NCBI RefSeq assembly: GCF_913063425.1
Contig: NZ_CAJXYK010000005.1
Span: 1-64,000, forward strand
DNA from: an uncultured Thiohalocapsa sp.
Lineage (GTDB): Bacteria > Pseudomonadota > Gammaproteobacteria > Chromatiales > Chromatiaceae
Direction: 5' to 3'
Length of the DNA: 64,000 nucleotides
Below, in pieces: positions 36,573 through 47,105 of the stretch. The translations under genes were made by a program, and so were the position numbers. The notes under the pieces are model-generated. The model was not told the DNA's origin. It did not search any database and saw only the letters and a program-made list of their open reading frames with translations. Numbering within the stretch: position 1 is the stretch's first letter; each line of letters starts with the position of its first letter.

Positions 36573-36715
36573 GCAGATTGCCCGGCGCGGGGCACCAAGC
36601 ACCGTATCGGGCGTAACCTGACAGACGAATGGGCGTTTTCCACCGATGCAAGGATGCACACATTCCGGGGCGGTTGTTAGCGTGGTGGGCTTGGGTCAAC
36701 CCCGCATTCCCAACC

Positions 36716-38335
36716 ATGTCGAAGCGCTCCATCGAAAGCACCGACCGGCAGTGCGGGGAGGCACTGTTGCGTGCCCGTGCTGAGATCTGGGAGGCCGCGG
36801 CCCGCGGCGACGCGACGCTGATCCTCCACACCGCGCTGTGCCACGCCCTCGCGCTCACCCGCAGCAGCACCGCCTTGCTCACCCTGCCGGCCTCGGCCGC
36901 CGGTCCACTGCGACCAGCGGCCGAGGCGCTGGTGGACGGCGACGGCCGCGTCTGCTGCAGCGTACTGCAAGACGCCGAGAACGCACCGGCCGGGGAGGCC
37001 ACAGACGCATTGGCCCGTTGCCGCCGGCAGAGCCTGGGCGCGGCGGAGCTGGGCGCGCCTGTGGGTCTGCCCGCAGCGGATGGGGACGAGACGCAGCCGC
37101 GCACCCTGGCGGTGCCGTTGCTGCGCACGCGGGCCGTCGCTGGCGTGCTGGCCGTGGCGGACAAGCCGACTCGCTATCTCGGTGCCGAGGCCGAGCTGCT
37201 GCGCGGGCTTGCCGCCATGGCCGCCGACGGCCTGGATGCGCTGCGCGTGATCGGCACCGAGTACCGCATGCGTCACGCCGATGGCGGCTGGCGCTGGCTG
37301 CTCGATCGCTGGCGGGTCTACGCCCGCGACGAAGCAGGCGCTCAGCTGCGTGTCGCGGGCGTGCACCTCGACATCACCGAGCGCAAGCAGGCGGAGGAGC
37401 GGCTCGCGGCGCTGAATCGCAGCCTGGAAGTGGAAGTCGCCGCGCGCACGGCTGAGGTGCAACGCCAGGCCGAGCAGCTGCGCGCGCTGGCGAGCCGGTT
37501 GACGCGCACCGAGCAGCACGAGCGCCGGCGTCTCGCCACCATCCTGCACGACCACATCCAACAGCTCATCGTCGCCCCGCAGATCCAGGTGAGCCGCATG
37601 AGCCGGGCGGAAGACCCGACACGGCTGCGCGGGGCGGCCGAGGAAGCCGGCCGATCGCTCGCGGAGGCGCTCACCGCCTCGCGCTCCCTCGCCGTGGAGC
37701 TGAGCCCGCCCGTGCTGCATGAGCACGGTCTCATCGGCGGTCTCAACTGGCTCGTCAACCGCATGCGCGAGCAACACGGGCTCGCGGTGCGGCTGCGGGC
37801 CGATACCACCGCCGAGCCCGCGGACGACGACTGGCACGTGCTGCTGTTCGAATGCGTCCGCGAGCTGCTGCTCAACGTCGTCAAGCACGCCGGTGTCGAA
37901 CACGCGGAAGTAACCCTCACCCGGTCCGACACGGACGCGCTGCGGCTCAGCGTCGCCGACGCCGGCGCCGGCTTCGACCCAGCCGCCCTGGCGACGGTGC
38001 GCCCTGAAGCAATGAGCTTCGGCCTGTTCAGCATCCAGCAGCGCCTGACCCACATGGGCGCGCGCATGGAGCTGCAAAGCGCCCCGGACAGGGGCACCAG
38101 GGTGGACCTGGCGGTGCCTGCGGCCAAGCACGCCAAGGCGGCAGCAGCGCCGGTGGCGGTCACCGCGGCAGCAGGTCCAGCGGCCATCGAGGTACGCCGG
38201 CGGCCGCGCTCCTGGGGCGTCCTCATCGTCGATGACCATCACATCATGCGCGAGGCTGACGCCGCCGCCTATGTGACCAAAGGCGGCCCCCCGGAGGATC
38301 TCATCGGCGCCATTCGCCGGCATGGTCGCGGCTGA
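36716..38335 (+). CDS. Hybrid histidine kinase, copy 3, with in-frame deletions in PAS and receiver
   Basis: A 539-aa derivative of the same family. It has a GAF-like domain (about 15-175) similar to that of copy 1. It then jumps straight into the C-terminal half of a PAS/PAC domain (IGTEYRMRHADGGWRW), so the front of the PAS is missing. HisKA_3 with His278 in ILHDHIQQLIV and an intact HATPase_c (NVVKHAG) follow. The receiver is gutted: VLIVDDHHIMRE is joined directly to ADAAAYVTKGGPPEDL, losing about 80 residues including the phospho-acceptor Asp. The frame is kept throughout, so it may still be made as an active kinase without a working receiver. Confidence 0.8.
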   Translation: MSKRSIESTDRQCGEALLRARAEIWEAAARGDATLILHTALCHALALTRSSTALLTLPASAAGPLRPAAEALVDGDGRVCCSVLQDAENAPAGEATDALARCRRQSLGAAELGAPVGLPAADGDETQPRTLAVPLLRTRAVAGVLAVADKPTRYLGAEAELLRGLAAMAADGLDALRVIGTEYRMRHADGGWRWLLDRWRVYARDEAGAQLRVAGVHLDITERKQAEERLAALNRSLEVEVAARTAEVQRQAEQLRALASRLTRTEQHERRRLATILHDHIQQLIVAPQIQVSRMSRAEDPTRLRGAAEEAGRSLAEALTASRSLAVELSPPVLHEHGLIGGLNWLVNRMREQHGLAVRLRADTTAEPADDDWHVLLFECVRELLLNVVKHAGVEHAEVTLTRSDTDALRLSVADAGAGFDPAALATVRPEAMSFGLFSIQQRLTHMGARMELQSAPDRGTRVDLAVPAAKHAKAAAAPVAVTAAAGPAAIEVRRRPRSWGVLIVDDHHIMREADAAAYVTKGGPPEDLIGAIRRHGRG

Positions 38336-38502
38336 AGCGCCTTGGGCCATGGCGTCGCGGGCTGCATGCCGCCCGGGGCGCAAAACGCAATCCGGGCTGA
38401 AGCGCCGGGTCACAGCCGCCATGGGAGCCCTGCCGGCGCCGGCTGCCGGATGGCACAATCGACGGTCACACGACCCGATCAGCCCGAGCCCGGAGCCCAC
38501 CC

Positions 38503-40110
<1,608 letters not shown>

Positions 40111-40254
40111 GCATTGGGGACTGTGTGCGAAACCTGTTCAACCTTGGGCGTTCGTTGTCGTTATGTTTCTGATCCCGGGGGTCTGGCCGATCAGCGGACT
40201 GCGCAAAGAGATCGCCATGCGCCCTGCGATGTCGCTGAAACCACCGGCTGAGAG

Positions 40255-40629
40255 TTAACCGATATCAGTCGGTCCCCGGCCGTGTGGTGCAGAGATGCGC
40301 ACGCGGTCTGAACCGACGGTCAGGATCGCACCATCGGCAAGGACGTCCGTGTAGCGCTCGATGATCTGTGCCGTCAGGGCGATTCGCTGCGCGGCAGGCA
40401 GGTCGGGTAGGCGCAGGATGCCGGTGTGCGGCTCATTGTGGTGGAAGACGAGGAGCCCGAAGTCGTTGTCGATGGTAACGAGGATCCGTTGTTCGCGGAC
40501 CGCCCAGCGCAAGAGGGCCTGGTCGCCGGGGTCCGGGACGATTTCGGTTGCCTCGCGAACGTCGTGGCCCTGATCCCGCAGCCAGTCGGCGAGTCGGCGT
40601 CCGGCGCAACGGTCAACGAGAAACTTCAA
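40255..40629 (-). CDS. DUF5615 PIN-like protein (putative toxin), second module
   Basis: A 124-aa protein beginning MKFLVDRCAGRRLADWLRDQGHDVREATE with ILVTIDNDFGLLVF, the DUF5615 acidic pattern. Its start overlaps the stop of the DUF433 gene by four bases. It belongs to the same family as the gene near 25.3 kb but is clearly diverged from it. The ribonuclease toxin role is inferred from family and pairing. Confidence 0.8.
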   Translation of the reverse strand: MKFLVDRCAGRRLADWLRDQGHDVREATEIVPDPGDQALLRWAVREQRILVTIDNDFGLLVFHHNEPHTGILRLPDLPAAQRIALTAQIIERYTDVLADGAILTVGSDRVRISAPHGRGPTDIG

Positions 40630-40871
40630 CCGTGTATCGCGATGTGGTCGAGACGATCATTGGCGATCACGGCATGGGCGTAGGCAAGGCAGGCGTTGAT
40701 GTCTGCGTGCTCCAACCCGGGGTAGTCGCTGAGGATCGCATCGGAGGATTCGCCCTGGGCGAGCAGGCTCAGGATCATCTCCACGGAGATACGCAGATCG
40801 CGAATGATAGGCTTGCCGCCGAACACGTCGGGGCGCGCGGTGATGCGTTGGAGAAGCTCGTCTTGAATCAT
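40626..40871 (-). CDS. DUF433 antitoxin-like protein, second module
   Basis: An 81-aa protein with the DUF433 pattern RITARPDVFGGKPIIRDLRI, VEMILSLLAQGESSDAIL and YPGLEHADINACLAYA. It is the first gene of a two-gene operon with the DUF5615 protein. The module lies between the intact GNAT-nitrilase gene and a decayed copy of it, so it may have arrived with that rearrangement. Confidence 0.82.
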   Translation of the reverse strand: MIQDELLQRITARPDVFGGKPIIRDLRISVEMILSLLAQGESSDAILSDYPGLEHADINACLAYAHAVIANDRLDHIAIHG

Positions 40872-41019
40872 GGGGTCGCCTTGGCGCTGATCGCTGCTGC
40901 CGAACCAAAAAAAGTCCTGTGGACGCCCACACCCGCAGTCTAGCAGGATCGAGCAGGCGTCAGGCGGGTCTGGCGCGCCTCATGAGACTTGCCCGGCCCA
41001 GCTCCAGCTCCCGGTTTCG

Positions 41020-41330
41020 CGCAACGACTTCAAGGTCATCGGCCTGATGCCCGGCTACCGGACCGAGGACCAGCAGTCCATGGGCTACGGGGTGCACCTG
41101 CTCTGGCGCAACCCGCAGGCGGCGGACGAGGCGGAGGAGACACGGCAGAAGCACTACGGCGGGCAGCTCATGGAGACCGTGCGCGTGGCCACGGTGCCGT
41201 GCCAGTCGAGACCGTCGCCTTTGCCGATCCCGGCCTCACGGCCCTGCCCGAGGCCCGTTACGAGGGCACGGTGCAGAACCTGAAAGACCGGCGGCATGAC
41301 CTGTACACCACGGTGTGGCGGGAGCGGTAG
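41020..41330 (+). pseudogene. Decayed fragment of a GNAT-nitrilase gene
   Basis: Codons matching residues 195-253 of the intact protein at 38.5 kb (RNDFKVIGLMPGY ... METVRVATV) are joined, with a change of frame, to codons matching residues 494-535 (VETVAFADPGLTAL ... YTTVWRER and stop). The GNAT half and most of the amidase, including all three catalytic residues, are missing. Single-base differences from the intact gene are scattered along both parts, so it derives from an older duplicate, not from a fresh copy. Confidence 0.85.
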
Positions 41331-41713
41331 CATGAAGGCGTTTGGCGGTCACAGCACGCTTCCGGGCCGCCGAGGTGCTGCGTTGGTCTACCGTCCCAGA
41401 CCCTCTCGCGATTGCGCAGCGCCATCCTCGGCAGCGCAGCTGCATGTAACGCCGCCGTCCGCCGCTCAAACGCTCGGGACTAGCCGCTCGGACTCGGCTG
41501 CAAATGTTGCCAAGCAGCGGCGATCATCGGCGCGCATCGTTGCGTAGCCCGTCAGAACACGCTCGCGATGATCCGACACCACGTCACGGACCGCCGGATT
41601 GCCTCGCGGGATAAGGTGCTTGAGCACAGTGAGGCTGCATAGGCGACAGCCAACAGGAGCTGCACGCCTGGCGGCCGGGAAGGCATGGAGGTGCGCCAAG
41701 AGCTGAGACGGAG
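41331..41713. other. Intergenic region without clear gene
   Basis: 383 bases between the nitrilase fragment and the methyltransferase stop. A 77-codon leftward frame (41466-41699) contains the phrase RDVVSDHRERVLTGYATM but has no recognisable family, start site or partner. I regard it as doubtful. No terminator with a T-run is visible after the methyltransferase gene. Confidence 0.4.
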
Positions 41714-42883
41714 CTAGGCGACCTTGACGTGAAGCGTGGGATGTATCGTGAAAGGCGTGTGAACCTGAGCAAATCCCGTTTTGCGCAAGAACTCGATGAA
41801 ATGTTGGCCGCCCTTGCCCTTATGCCAGGGAAGGTGCGTGCAGAACTCCTCAGTGTAGTCGAAGGATTCCGATACAACAAAAACGCCGCCCGGCCTCAGC
41901 GAGCTATGGAATGCTTCGACAAGGCGCTCCGGCTCGAAAACATGCTCCATGACCTCTGTACACAGGATGCAGTCGAGATCCGAGGCCAGCCGCGTCTCCT
42001 GATAGTCGAGTTCCGCAATTACAACGTCTGCCGCGCAGGCGGAAAGCATCCTTTGGGCAAAGGCTGACGTGCTCGACGGTAGGTCGGCGTACGTTCCGCC
42101 AAACCCTTGTCGCGCAGCCAGGGCGAGAAAGGTCCCAATGCCGGCGCCGTAGTCAAAGATCTGCCGCACGCCGAGAAGCCTCAGGTGCGACAACACCTCA
42201 TGGTAATTGAATAGAGTCTGGACTTGGAAATTCGCGGCGGTGAGCTCCAGCACATAGGCGTATGTGGTGCGGTAAAAGTGTTCGACATCCGCCGGAACCC
42301 GAATGTCGAAGCCACCGCGTTCCCACGCCTCCCGAACAGGACGCTCAACCTTGACGTCACTATGCGTGTACCGCTCGCCGTCGTGCGTGTTGCAGAAGTC
42401 GACGGCCTCACCCACCAAACGGCACAGCGGGTGCGCAGCGTCATGGCCGGGGAAAGCTGCGTGCACGCACGTTGGAGTAAGGCATGCATCCAGGTCCCGC
42501 AACGCCGCCCAGGCTGCACACAGCTTGCGCGCCTTCAGGCGCGTGTCCGGAAACTCAGACGCCCACAGGAGCCGCAGCAGCCAACACAGCCGGGACTGTT
42601 CCCAGCAACGATAGGCGTCCTCTGTTGCAACCAGCAGGAGAAGCGCCCTGTCCACCTCCGACGTGACGCAGCGCAGCGCGCGTGTCGCGTCCGCAGCACA
42701 CGCGGCCTCAGCGAGCTCCGTAAACGCCCGGCGCGCGGCGCTTACGGTTGTTTCCCTCGACGCCCAGGACTCCCACACCGGGCCTGTAACGGCAACGTCT
42801 ACTGAAACACCCTCAACCCGAGCCGCATAGACCGGACCCGAAAAGAAATCGATGTCATACAGCTCTTCGTAATAGTTGGTCAT
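41714..42883 (-). CDS. Class I SAM-dependent methyltransferase with unknown N-terminal domain
   Basis: A 389-aa protein. The C-terminal half is a Rossmann methyltransferase: motif I IFDYGAGIGTFLALAARQG, an acidic strand-2 end YADLPSS, IAELDYQE, the post-motif LDCILCTEVMEHVFEPERLVEAF and LRPGGVFVVSES. The first 200 residues are helical, start MTNYYEELYDIDFF and are not assigned. It is the last gene of a seven-gene operon and overlaps the ABC ATPase by four bases. The methyl acceptor is unknown; it could modify the imported compound or one of the two unknown proteins of the operon. Confidence 0.8.
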   Translation of the reverse strand: MTNYYEELYDIDFFSGPVYAARVEGVSVDVAVTGPVWESWASRETTVSAARRAFTELAEAACAADATRALRCVTSEVDRALLLLVATEDAYRCWEQSRLCWLLRLLWASEFPDTRLKARKLCAAWAALRDLDACLTPTCVHAAFPGHDAAHPLCRLVGEAVDFCNTHDGERYTHSDVKVERPVREAWERGGFDIRVPADVEHFYRTTYAYVLELTAANFQVQTLFNYHEVLSHLRLLGVRQIFDYGAGIGTFLALAARQGFGGTYADLPSSTSAFAQRMLSACAADVVIAELDYQETRLASDLDCILCTEVMEHVFEPERLVEAFHSSLRPGGVFVVSESFDYTEEFCTHLPWHKGKGGQHFIEFLRKTGFAQVHTPFTIHPTLHVKVA

Positions 42884-43971
42884 CGCAAGCTACCGAGAAC
42901 GCGGTCCTGCGCATCGAGCAGCAGAACACGATCAGCGGGGATATGGAGGGCAGCCTGCGCCCCTTCCCCCGCAAAACCATCACCCAGGCGGTCGCTGGTG
43001 ACGGAAGCCCAGAGCATGCGAGCAGATGTGTCATCCGCAACGCACAACGCCAAAAAACGACGCCGACCGACGCTCACTACGCGATCGACGGTCACGCCGA
43101 TGACAAGCGCGCCCGGTTCGGTGCTCTCCCGGTGTGGGCGGCGAGAGATGAAACTCGCGTCGTCCGCTCGCCACGCGACACGGGCGCACGCTTCGGGAAG
43201 CTGCCCACCTTCGGCAACGCCCGATACTGCCGCTTGCTTCACCACAGACGCGAGTGGCAGCCACTGTAAGCCAACCTCCAAAGCAATACCAGCCGCACGC
43301 GCAGTGCAAGGGGATTGCACAAGCCGCTCAATCGGCTCCGCTTGAATCAGCCTGCCGCCTTCCATCACTGCTATCCGATCAGCAGTCAGCATCAAGTCGT
43401 GTTCGTCGTGAGAGATGTAGATGCACGGCAACTGCCTTTCTCGCACCGACTCACGAACCAACTGCCCGAGCGCCAGCCTCAGCTCCTTGTTCAAATTGCT
43501 GAACGGCTCATCCAGCAACAACGCGCGACAATCCTTCGCCAACACCTTCGCGAGCGCCACCCGTTGCGCCTCGCCGCCGGAGAGACTCTCAGGCTTCCGG
43601 TGCCAGATCCGCTCGGGTAGATCCAATTGCTCAAGAACTGCGGTCGCACGGGTCGCCTTGCCAGGCGTCCGCACCTCGACCGAAACCTCCACGTTCTCCA
43701 ACACCGTCATATGCGGATACAGAGGGAAGCCCTGCTGGAGAAAGCCTACAGGTCTCATCGCCGCCGGAATGCCCCCGAGCGACTCCCCGTGCAGGCGGAT
43801 CCTCCCACTGTCCGGCACCAACAGCCCGGCTACGACGCGGGCCAACGTGGACTTGCCTGAGCCCGATGGACCGAATAGACCTACGATCTCGCCCGGGGCG
43901 ACAGACAAGGACACATTATTCAAAATGCGCCTGGCCCGAAAACCGAAAGACAGGCTATCGAGTATGAGCAT
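42880..43971 (-). CDS. ABC transporter ATP-binding protein
   Basis: A 363-aa ATPase of the importer type: Walker A GPSGSGKSTLARV near 36, Q-loop VGFLQQGFPLYPHMTV, signature LSGGEAQRVALAKVLA, Walker B CRALLLDEPFSNL and H-loop YISHDEHDLM. The C-terminal 140 residues form a TOBE-like regulatory extension, as in sugar, iron and polyamine importers (PotA/MalK/FbpC type). It lies downstream of the two unknown genes, not next to the permeases, yet is on the same strand with only 36 bases between it and the 304-aa gene. Confidence 0.88.
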   Translation of the reverse strand: MLILDSLSFGFRARRILNNVSLSVAPGEIVGLFGPSGSGKSTLARVVAGLLVPDSGRIRLHGESLGGIPAAMRPVGFLQQGFPLYPHMTVLENVEVSVEVRTPGKATRATAVLEQLDLPERIWHRKPESLSGGEAQRVALAKVLAKDCRALLLDEPFSNLNKELRLALGQLVRESVRERQLPCIYISHDEHDLMLTADRIAVMEGGRLIQAEPIERLVQSPCTARAAGIALEVGLQWLPLASVVKQAAVSGVAEGGQLPEACARVAWRADDASFISRRPHRESTEPGALVIGVTVDRVVSVGRRRFLALCVADDTSARMLWASVTSDRLGDGFAGEGAQAALHIPADRVLLLDAQDRVLGSLR

Positions 43972-44007
43972 AACGCGCCATGCCTAGAACGATCGCTGAA
44001 GACAGCA

Positions 44008-44922
44008 TCAGGGCTCTGGCGAGACGGGAGCCGCGGCCGGCGCGCCGGTCATGGTGTTCTGCTGGGAAGACGCTGTGTCACTGGCCGGGTTCGCACTATC
44101 TTTTGCGCTGACATACATTATCAAAACCACCACCAACACTAGCCCTGTAATTCCGGCAGACGTCTTTTCCCCCACGATCCGATAGGCCAACACGAAAACG
44201 GCGCCCCACAACAACAACAAAGCGGCCGAGGAAAATGCCCCGGCCAGATCTGTGCTAGACATCCACAAGACGGAGACGCTGTCCGGAAGATGCCAGAGAA
44301 CCGCCGCTCCGGAAACGAGCAAGAGAGAAAATACCGACAGCCCGAGGCTTGCGTGAACAGCCTCTTCTAACCGACGCAACCGCGCCCAACTCTGTAAACT
44401 TCGGCGGCCCGCGGCAAGCTTAGGCCACTCTTCCTCAGACCACGTCTTTTCTATCAAGGCTAACACCTTCTGCGCAATAGGTACGCCCTCATCGTCTAAA
44501 TTGGGGAGAATCCGCTCCATCTTTTGTTCTAAACCGCTCGCAGAAGCGGCGTCTCCTAGATGGTCCGCAAAGGAGACCGTCGCCAAAGACTCGGCTAGGC
44601 CAAGCAACTCGCCGCGAAAGGTGCCGTAGTCTTTCAGGATAGACACTAATCCAGCAGCGTCGGATAGGTCCTCACCTCCGGCGGCAACCGCAGACAAAGC
44701 CTTGTTAAGCTCGTTGGGCTCTATGTCTCCGCCGTTTCTATACTTACGCACTTGATCGGCAAGAAGCCCCACCTTATCAGCGAAGGGTGCAATGCACTGA
44801 TGAACGCGATCTTGCGCCGACCGCACCAACCCAGATATCGCCGCAGCTGCCGCCAGAGAGATAGCCAGGATCGATGCGCCCACACTGCCCACGAAGCTGA
44901 TCAAAAAATCGCCAGTGGTCAT
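44008..44922 (-). CDS. Membrane protein of unknown function in ABC operon
   Basis: A 304-aa protein with four likely membrane helices (about 7-30, 191-211, 227-249, 256-273). A soluble helical domain of about 160 residues lies between the first and second, and a disordered Ser/Ala/Pro tail follows the last. I do not recognise a family. The soluble part contains DLSDAAGLVSILKDYGTFRG and RRSLQSWARLRRLEEAVH, suggesting coiled-coil packing. It starts two bases after the stop of the 723-aa gene, so the two are surely translated together. By eye its GC content is well below that of the flanking transporter genes. Confidence 0.7.
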   Translation of the reverse strand: MTTGDFLISFVGSVGASILAISLAAAAAISGLVRSAQDRVHQCIAPFADKVGLLADQVRKYRNGGDIEPNELNKALSAVAAGGEDLSDAAGLVSILKDYGTFRGELLGLAESLATVSFADHLGDAASASGLEQKMERILPNLDDEGVPIAQKVLALIEKTWSEEEWPKLAAGRRSLQSWARLRRLEEAVHASLGLSVFSLLLVSGAAVLWHLPDSVSVLWMSSTDLAGAFSSAALLLLWGAVFVLAYRIVGEKTSAGITGLVLVVVLIMYVSAKDSANPASDTASSQQNTMTGAPAAAPVSPEP

Positions 44923-44924
44923 TG

Positions 44925-47096
44925 TTACTCCTCCCCGTCTTGTTGTCTCTTCGCACCGAACGCCCAGCCCTCTCGCAAACAGACGCTGCGAAGTCGTTGC
45001 TCAAGAGCTTCAACGCAACCTTCACTTAGGCGAAAAATGGTCGAGTCCCAAGCTTTGTTAAACGCTATCGCCTCGTTTATGAGCCGAGGAGCGTCCGAAA
45101 GAAAACCGTGCGTCTGACGTCTCAATACCTCTCTGTCCCAGTGCTTACCCGGCCTAATGCCCCCCGCGGTCGCACCCACGTTCATTCTAGTGGCCCAGGC
45201 GGCGACTTCGTCCAAAACAGAGTCCAGCCAAGCTTCCAATTGAACACGCAACTCTTCGGCTTTTCGGTTCGTTAAGTCTCCGTCCTGCTTCCTCCACCAA
45301 ACGGCCCGGTACCAGAATAGCGCGCAGAAGTACGTGCGAGTGATCTCGGACACAGCCTCTTCGAGTTTTCGCCACTGCGGGAATGCTGGCCGAACCGCGA
45401 ACTGGCCCCGGTCTGGGATAAGGTCAGGTAGGCCCCTTTTCGACTTCTCAGGTAAGCCCCCTTCCGACTTCTCAGGCAGGCAACCGGAGAAATCGGCAGC
45501 CAAAAAATACTTCCGAAGAAGCCCCGCGATCTCGGTGGCTTTCTCCGCCTCTTGGGACGAGTTGTGAAGGCGGTTAAGAACAGCGATGCAATAACCACCA
45601 ATGCAGGTCAATGCAGAATTGTCTTCGCGACCCCTGGCAGGATGCTTGGAAAAGAGGGGCAGATTATCGCTGACGTTCAGCTTCTGAAAGTAAACGCCCT
45701 CTATCGGCAAGCATGGATCGAACCAGCATTTATACAAACTGCGGACATCGGCTGCACGTTGCTGATCCAAGCATAGCGTCAGAACGGGCGCGAAGCAGAA
45801 AGCGACCTTGAACATGTACTCGATTCGGCGCCGCAACTCTTCTCGGAACCCTCGGTCGGGGAAGAAAATCCTATACGTCTCCCCACCAGACTGTCCTGGG
45901 TCGCGCTCCACTCGCAACAAAGACCGCCATTCTCCATGCAGTTTGGCGGTGTAGGCGAATAGTGAATAAGTCACATGCGCGCCACTTGCCAACTGCATGG
46001 GCACGATCGGTCGTTCGGCGTCGTTTGTGGGAGGTACAAAGAAATCTGCTTCAAACTTAAGCTGGTCAGCCGGTTTGTCGCCACCAACTTGGCCTATGGC
46101 TCGTTCGACTAAACCTACGAGGTCAACGATGCATGGTCGATCCTGGCGAGCCCACTGGCGAATTTCTTCGCGCAATGGATGTGAGCACGTGGAGAATGAT
46201 TTGGAACGCGCCGGCAGATGCCAATTCAGAGTAATTGGTAGCACAATTGGCGAAAGTTTATGTGTATCTATAACACCTGGTGTCTGTTTGCCTCCTTTCG
46301 TTGAGAACTCCAGTTCGTGAGTGCTAATCGATTTAAATTGTTCCTCGGCTTTATCAGCCAAGTTTGCAAATGGTGCCTTCCCGTACTTCCATATCGGTAC
46401 TAACAGCCCCTTATCGTAGTAGCTGCCCACATCAATAGAGTCCAGAAGCACGAAGTTCGTAGAGTGGAGCGCTCTGCGCATTTCGTCGTGGAGGAGATCA
46501 CAGTACGTGTCGTATTGAGCACAGTCCTTCTCGGACGGTGCCACGCCGAACCACACGCCCTCTTGGCCGCCGTCGCGGGCTAAGCGTGAGATCGTTTTTG
46601 CAGCTCTCTCGCCGCCGGTTGTTTGTAAGGTTATTGGGAGGCGACTCCAGTAAAAAAAACGGTAGTGGGGGTGGGGGCTAGTCGATAGACAATCCCAGAG
46701 TTTTCGGAGATCGTCGTCTGATCTGACGAGGCTTTCAAGCATTTGCGAGACCGTACCACCATCCTCGGGGTCGGGGAGCAATGCGTCAGCGAGTTCCGCG
46801 ACAATGCGATGCGGGTTATCGCTAAAGTGGCCAAATAATTCCTTTCTATACAGAAGCGTTAGTGTGCCGACCAGCGCAACGAACGCGGAGCGCAACTGGT
46901 CGTTTGATTTGTCCACAATAATACGTTTTAAGTAGTCCCCTGTCTGTGTAACAGTCGGAACCTTATTCTCTTCGAATACCGTCTCTTGTTTGTTCACGCT
47001 TTCCAGCGCTTCGCGTAGCGCAGCTTTGTAGTTCTCGCTTCTCAGCGCTTCGCGTAGCGCAGCTTCGTAGTCCTCACTTCTGCTCACTTGCGGCAC
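44925..47096 (-). CDS. Large soluble protein of unknown function in ABC operon
   Basis: A 723-aa protein without signal peptide or membrane helices; I do not recognise it. It begins with two 13-residue repeats (SEDYEAALREALR / SENYKAALREALE). Further on are a Trp/Tyr-rich region (HPHYRFFYWSRLPITLQT, VWFGVAPSEKDCAQYDTY), two short repeats GLPEKSEGGLPEKSKRGLPD near 560 and a C-terminal helical part. No nuclease, protease or nucleotide-binding motif is evident. It begins nine bases after a permease and ends two before the 304-aa membrane protein, both on the same strand. Its base composition is the most AT-rich of the operon. Confidence 0.65.
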   Translation of the reverse strand: MPQVSRSEDYEAALREALRSENYKAALREALESVNKQETVFEENKVPTVTQTGDYLKRIIVDKSNDQLRSAFVALVGTLTLLYRKELFGHFSDNPHRIVAELADALLPDPEDGGTVSQMLESLVRSDDDLRKLWDCLSTSPHPHYRFFYWSRLPITLQTTGGERAAKTISRLARDGGQEGVWFGVAPSEKDCAQYDTYCDLLHDEMRRALHSTNFVLLDSIDVGSYYDKGLLVPIWKYGKAPFANLADKAEEQFKSISTHELEFSTKGGKQTPGVIDTHKLSPIVLPITLNWHLPARSKSFSTCSHPLREEIRQWARQDRPCIVDLVGLVERAIGQVGGDKPADQLKFEADFFVPPTNDAERPIVPMQLASGAHVTYSLFAYTAKLHGEWRSLLRVERDPGQSGGETYRIFFPDRGFREELRRRIEYMFKVAFCFAPVLTLCLDQQRAADVRSLYKCWFDPCLPIEGVYFQKLNVSDNLPLFSKHPARGREDNSALTCIGGYCIAVLNRLHNSSQEAEKATEIAGLLRKYFLAADFSGCLPEKSEGGLPEKSKRGLPDLIPDRGQFAVRPAFPQWRKLEEAVSEITRTYFCALFWYRAVWWRKQDGDLTNRKAEELRVQLEAWLDSVLDEVAAWATRMNVGATAGGIRPGKHWDREVLRRQTHGFLSDAPRLINEAIAFNKAWDSTIFRLSEGCVEALEQRLRSVCLREGWAFGAKRQQDGEE
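47005..47082. repeat. 39-bp direct repeat at the start of the 723-aa gene
   Basis: Two adjacent 39-base units (47005-47043 and 47044-47082), differing at three or four positions, encode two copies of a 13-residue helix at the N-terminus of the 723-aa protein. In-frame length (39 = 3 x 13) keeps the gene open. Confidence 0.9.
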
Positions 47097-47105
47097 CTCG
47101 ACGAT

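Noticed and set aside
41466-41699. 77-codon leftward frame after the methyltransferase gene
   Set aside because: No family pattern, ribosome site or coupling to neighbours; probably chance.
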